A DNA stretch of 64,000 nucleotides from Streptomyces sp. WMMC500 (GTDB taxonomy: Bacteria; Actinomycetota; Actinomycetes; Streptomycetales; Streptomycetaceae). The notes below the pieces were generated by a model. The model searched no databases. It worked only from the letters and a program-made list of their open reading frames with translations, and was not told the DNA's origin. Where the stretch lies: contig NZ_CP114905.1 of NCBI RefSeq assembly GCF_027497195.1, positions 806,001 through 870,000 on the forward strand, given 5' to 3'. Shown here piece by piece: positions 60,968 to 64,000 of this stretch (the stretch's first letter is position 1; each line of letters opens with the position of its first letter). Both the position numbers and the translations under genes were made by a program.

Positions 60968-62164
60968 GTGCGAACCACCCTGTCCGCCACGCTCGCCGCG
61001 CTGCTCACGGCCGGCTCCGTCCTCGCCGGCGGGTTCCCCCCGGCCGCCGCGCGGGAGGGGCGCGATCCGGCACCCGCGGCCCGCGCGCCGCTCTTCGAGA
61101 CCACCGACCTCGCCGTCTCCGGCGAGGGGGCGCACACGTACCGCATCCCCGCACTCGACGTGCTGCCCGACGGCACGCTCGTCGCCGCCTACGACCGCCG
61201 CAACGACAGCTCCGCCGACCTGCCCGGCGACCTCGACGTCATGGTCCGCCGCAGCAAGGACAAGGGCCGCACCTGGAGTGCGCCGCAGGTCGTCGCCGAC
61301 TACGACGGCGGCGTGGGCGCCGGCGACCCCAGCCTCCTCGTCGACCGCGACACCGGCCGGATCTTCCTCTTCCACGCCTACGGCCCGAAGGGCGTCGGCT
61401 TCTTCAACTCCGGCCCCGGCAACGCCGACGACTCCACCACCACCCTGCACGCCGACTACAGCTACTCCGACGACGGCGGCCGCACCTGGCGGCAGCGCCG
61501 CATCACGAGCGACATCAAGGACCCGTCCTGGCTGGGCATGTTCGCCTCCTCGGGCACCGGCATCCAGCTCTCCTCCGGCCGCCTGCTGCAGCAGTACGCG
61601 TACCGCGCGGCGGACGGCGGCATCCGGGCCGTGAGCGCGTACAGCGACGACCACGGTGCGACGTGGCGGGCGGGCGAGCCCGTCGGGCCGCTGATGGACG
61701 AGAACAAGACGGTCGAGCTGGCCGACGGGCGCGTCATGCTCAACAGCCGTACCGCGAGCGCCGACACCCGGCTCGTCGCGTACTCCGACGACGGCGGCAT
61801 CACGTACGGCACGCCGGTACCGGACGACGAGCTGATCGACCCGACGAACAACGCGGCCATCCTGCGCTACGACGCCGACGCCCCGCGCACCGCCCCGCGG
61901 GCTCACTGGCTGCTGTTCAGCAACACCGCGAGCACCACCGCCCGGCGCAACCTCACCGTGCGGATGTCCTGTGACGACGGGCGGAGCTGGCCCGTCGCGC
62001 GGGTCGTGGAGCCGGGCGAAGCCGCGTACTCGACCCTCGCGCGGCTCAAGGACGGCACCTTCGGGCTGCTCTACGAGAGCGGCCCGTACCGCACGATCAC
62101 CTTCGCCCGCTTCGACGACGCCTGGCTCGGCGCCGACTGCCGCGGGCGGCCCTCCGGCCGCTGA
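60968..62164 (+). CDS. Secreted GH33 exo-alpha-sialidase
   Basis: 398 residues from the GTG at 60968 (GGAGG seven bases upstream). A Sec signal (ATLAALLTAGSVLAGG) precedes a six-bladed propeller with the arginine-binding YRIP motif and Asp-boxes of the SxDxGxTW type: SKDKGRTW, SDDGGRTW, SDDHGATW, SDDGGITY and SCDDGRSW. It should release terminal sialic acid from glycoconjugates outside the cell. A GntR gene and a ROK kinase follow, suggesting that released sugar is taken up and phosphorylated. Confidence 0.93.
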   Translation: MRTTLSATLAALLTAGSVLAGGFPPAAAREGRDPAPAARAPLFETTDLAVSGEGAHTYRIPALDVLPDGTLVAAYDRRNDSSADLPGDLDVMVRRSKDKGRTWSAPQVVADYDGGVGAGDPSLLVDRDTGRIFLFHAYGPKGVGFFNSGPGNADDSTTTLHADYSYSDDGGRTWRQRRITSDIKDPSWLGMFASSGTGIQLSSGRLLQQYAYRAADGGIRAVSAYSDDHGATWRAGEPVGPLMDENKTVELADGRVMLNSRTASADTRLVAYSDDGGITYGTPVPDDELIDPTNNAAILRYDADAPRTAPRAHWLLFSNTASTTARRNLTVRMSCDDGRSWPVARVVEPGEAAYSTLARLKDGTFGLLYESGPYRTITFARFDDAWLGADCRGRPSGR

Positions 62165-62216
62165 GCCACGACGCGCGGCGGCGGAACGCCGCGGCGGGAC
62201 GCGACGGCCCCGGAGG

Positions 62217-62963
62217 TCAGCCGGCCGAAGCGCGCCCGCCTGCGCCGTCGCCGGCGCGGCCGGCCGCGAGGCGGCGGCGTACGGGGGCGTAGTGCGCCGT
62301 GACGGCCCGGGTGAAGGCGGCCGGGTCGCCGCGGCGGGCGGCGTCCACGATGTCCGCGTGCGCGGCCGTGGTCTCCGCCCGGTCCTCGCGCGTGGCCATC
62401 TGCAACTGCGGCGCGACGATGGCGTACACCTCCCAGAAGGCCATCGAGAGCTGCCCCATCAGCTCGTTGCCCAGCGGCTCGGCGAGCAGCGCGTGGAAGG
62501 CCCGGTCCGCCGCCACGAAGTCCTCCTCGGCGCCGCCGGCGTCCGCGCGCATCCTCTCCACCAGCGCGTCCAGCGCGTCGAGGCGGTCGCCGTCGAGCCG
62601 GGCCACGATCCGCTCCGCCATGCCGCGTTCGAACAGCTCGCGCACGTCCACCAGATCGGTCATCACGTGCACGTCGCTCTCCGCGCCGAGCAGCCCGCGG
62701 AACGCGAGGCTCTCCACGAGCGCCGACAGGCTCAGCCGGCCGACGTACGTGCCGTGCCCGTGCCGTACGTCGACGATGTCGAGGGCGTGGAGGGTCTTGA
62801 CCGCCTCGCGGACGCTGGAGCGGCTGGCGCCCAGGGCGGCGCACAGGTCGCTCTCGGTGGGCAGCGGATCGCCGGGGCGCAGCTTGTTCGCGAGGATGTA
62901 GCGCTTGATGGCTTCGGTGACCTCCAGCCGCAGCAGCGACCTGCCGGCACGGGCTTCGCTCAT
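62217..62963 (-). CDS. FadR/NanR-like GntR regulator (FCD domain)
   Basis: 248 residues. The N-terminal winged helix (VTEAIKRYILANKLRPGDPLPTESDLCAALGASRSSVREAVKTLHALDIVDVRHGHGTYV) is followed by an all-helical FCD effector domain with metal-binding residues in the DVRELFERGMA, FHALLAEPLGN and AHADIVDAAR segments. It converges on the sialidase and is divergent from the ROK gene. The shared 18-bp element suggests it represses both until a sialic-acid-derived ligand binds. Confidence 0.9.
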   Translation of the reverse strand: MSEARAGRSLLRLEVTEAIKRYILANKLRPGDPLPTESDLCAALGASRSSVREAVKTLHALDIVDVRHGHGTYVGRLSLSALVESLAFRGLLGAESDVHVMTDLVDVRELFERGMAERIVARLDGDRLDALDALVERMRADAGGAEEDFVAADRAFHALLAEPLGNELMGQLSMAFWEVYAIVAPQLQMATREDRAETTAAHADIVDAARRGDPAAFTRAVTAHYAPVRRRLAAGRAGDGAGGRASAG

Positions 62964-63020
62964 GCGCGTACTCCCGCCTCTTGACCCACTCCGACCCCCG
63001 GGCTACGGTCACACGCTATC

Positions 63021-63038
63021 AGGCATCGGACATCAGAC
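63021..63038. promoter_or_regulatory. 18-bp operator AGGCATCGGACATCAGAC before the GntR gene
   Basis: Exact reverse complement of the site at 60927-60944. It lies between the divergent GntR and ROK genes, so it may control both. Confidence 0.8.
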
Positions 63039-63109
63039 ATCCAACCTCCGATCTCGCCATCTGCCCCTGTCCCCGCATTCGTTGACGTTCCGTACGTACC
63101 GGAGGACGC

Positions 63110-63148
63110 GTGCCCAGCCGCAACCGAACCGCCGCCCGGCCGCGATGA
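63110..63148 (+). CDS. 12-residue leader ORF overlapping the ROK start
   Basis: GTG at 63110, with GGAGG six bases upstream, encodes MPSRNRTAARPR. Its TGA overlaps the ROK ATG as ATGA. The strong ribosome site belongs to this ORF rather than to the kinase gene, so it is likely translated and passes ribosomes on. Confidence 0.55.
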   Translation: MPSRNRTAARPR

Positions 63149-64000
63149 CCGTCGTCGCCGCGCTCGACATCGGCGGGACGAAGACCGCCGCCGCCCTGGT
63201 CGACGGCGAGGGGCGGCTGCTGCGCCGCCGGACCGCGCCCACGCCGGCCGCCGCCGGACCCGGGGCGGTCCTCGACGCCGCGGCGGCGGCCGTCGCCGAA
63301 CTCGCCGCGGCGGGCGGCCCGTACGCGGCCGTGGGCGTCGGCAGCGCCGGCGTGATCGACGCGGCGGCCGGCACCGTGCTCTCCGCCACCGCGGCGCTGC
63401 CGGGGTGGGCGGGCACCGCGCTCCGCGACGAACTGGGCCGCCGCCTCGGCGTGCCCGTCGCCGTCGACAACGACGTGCACGCGCACGCGCTCGGCGAGAC
63501 CTGGCGGGGCGCGGCGGCCGGCCGCACGCACGTCCTGCTCGTCGCCGCGGGCACCGGCATCGGCGGCTCGCTGATCCTCGGCGGCCGGGTCCACCGGGGC
63601 GCCCACTCCGCGGCGGGGCACCTGGGCCACGTCCCGGTCCCGGCCGCGGCGGGCCGGCCGTGCGCCTGCGGCGGTACGGGGCACGCGGAGGGCGTGGCGG
63701 CGGGGCCGGCGATGGTAAGGGAGTACCGCCGCCGCGCCGGGGAGCCGGCGGGGGGCGGACCGGAGGCGGTCACGGAGCCCGCGGCGGTCACCGGGCTGGC
63801 GGCGGTCGCGGAGCGGGCCGCGGCGGGGGACGCGGTGGCGTCGGCGGTGCTGGCAGAGGGCGCCGTGGCGCTGGGCGAGGCCGTGGGGGGACTGATCAAC
63901 GCGCTCGACCCCGAACTGGTCCTCGTCACCGGCGGCGTGAGCCGTTGCGGCCCGGCCTGGTGGCGCCCGCTGCGGGCGGCGATCGCCGCGACGACGCTGC
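63145..64000 (+). CDS. ROK-family sugar kinase (3' end outside window)
   Basis: 285 residues read before the window ends. Phosphate loop DIGGTKT (8-14), catalytic Asp in VDNDVHAHALGE and the ATP-binding VAAGTGIGG are intact. The zinc motif usually CxCGxxGCxE reads CACGGTGHAE, with the last Cys replaced by His. In this locus N-acetylmannosamine kinase (NanK-like) is the obvious candidate; glucokinase and fructokinase are also members of the family. It has no ribosome site of its own and is preceded by the coupled leader ORF. Confidence 0.85.
   Translation, partial: MTVVAALDIGGTKTAAALVDGEGRLLRRRTAPTPAAAGPGAVLDAAAAAVAELAAAGGPYAAVGVGSAGVIDAAAGTVLSATAALPGWAGTALRDELGRRLGVPVAVDNDVHAHALGETWRGAAAGRTHVLLVAAGTGIGGSLILGGRVHRGAHSAAGHLGHVPVPAAAGRPCACGGTGHAEGVAAGPAMVREYRRRAGEPAGGGPEAVTEPAAVTGLAAVAERAAAGDAVASAVLAEGAVALGEAVGGLINALDPELVLVTGGVSRCGPAWWRPLRAAIAATTL

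Overview
The window is very GC-rich, densely packed actinobacterial DNA. Codon use, GTG/TTG starts, Tat signals, a SARP/AfsR regulator, TerD, ABC-F, MocR and tandem receptor-like Ser/Thr kinases all point to Streptomyces or a close relative. I see no rRNA, tRNA or CRISPR. Both ends cut through genes: a sugar ABC permease on the left and a ROK-family sugar kinase on the right.

Layout. (1) 1-4.8 kb: a minus-strand sugar operon (GH116 glycosidase, Tat lipoprotein sugar-binding protein, permease). The same perfect palindrome GAAATCGATTTC lies before the glycosidase and before the binding protein. (2) 5.6-8.2 kb: a 39-residue membrane miniprotein, a 90-residue hypothetical, an XRE/TPR regulator and an unpartnered histidine kinase. 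(3) 8.3-13.3 kb: secreted and hydrolytic enzymes and a PucR-type regulator. (4) 13.4-21.0 kb: an apparent accessory island. A truncated IS110 transposase stands on the left and a full-length ISNCY-like integrase that seems to have lost its catalytic acids on the right. Between them lies a four-gene plus-strand cassette: PhzF-like protein with an extra N-terminal domain, Baeyer-Villiger monooxygenase, UbiA prenyltransferase, PhzS-like hydroxylase. It resembles a small biosynthetic cluster without an obvious scaffold synthase. (5) 21.3-27.2 kb: an unpartnered NarL-type response regulator, a KhtT/KhtU-like cation/proton antiporter, a membrane SpoIIE-type phosphatase and an ABC-F protein. (6) 27.5-33.4 kb: a 48-bp near-perfect palindrome, a lipoprotein, and two paralogous membrane kinases whose outer halves are periplasmic-binding-protein-like sensors. 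(7) 33.4-40.4 kb: plant-polymer degradation (GH11 xylanase and GH5 cellulase with a shared GAAACTTTC element, then a GH78-like enzyme) plus a peptidoglycan-binding membrane protein. (8) 40.5-54.6 kb: small regulator/effector pairs (ECF sigma factor, CGNR/metallo-hydrolase, EamA/MocR, ArsR/SRPBCC), an unaccompanied CebE-like binding protein with a CebR-type box, and other single genes. (9) 54.6-60.8 kb: an AfsR-type SARP, a DHFR-like reductase, a HEAT-like protein and a methyltransferase. (10) 60.9-64 kb: a sialic-acid-type locus (secreted sialidase, FadR/GntR regulator, ROK kinase) tied together by an identical 18-bp sequence in front of the sialidase and in front of the regulator.

Taken together the genes describe a saprophyte that exports glycan-degrading enzymes, imports the sugars through dedicated binding proteins, and controls each locus through local palindromic operators. 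The most promising uncharacterised units are the island cassette at 14.2-19.5 kb and the sensor-kinase pair at 27.5-33.4 kb.
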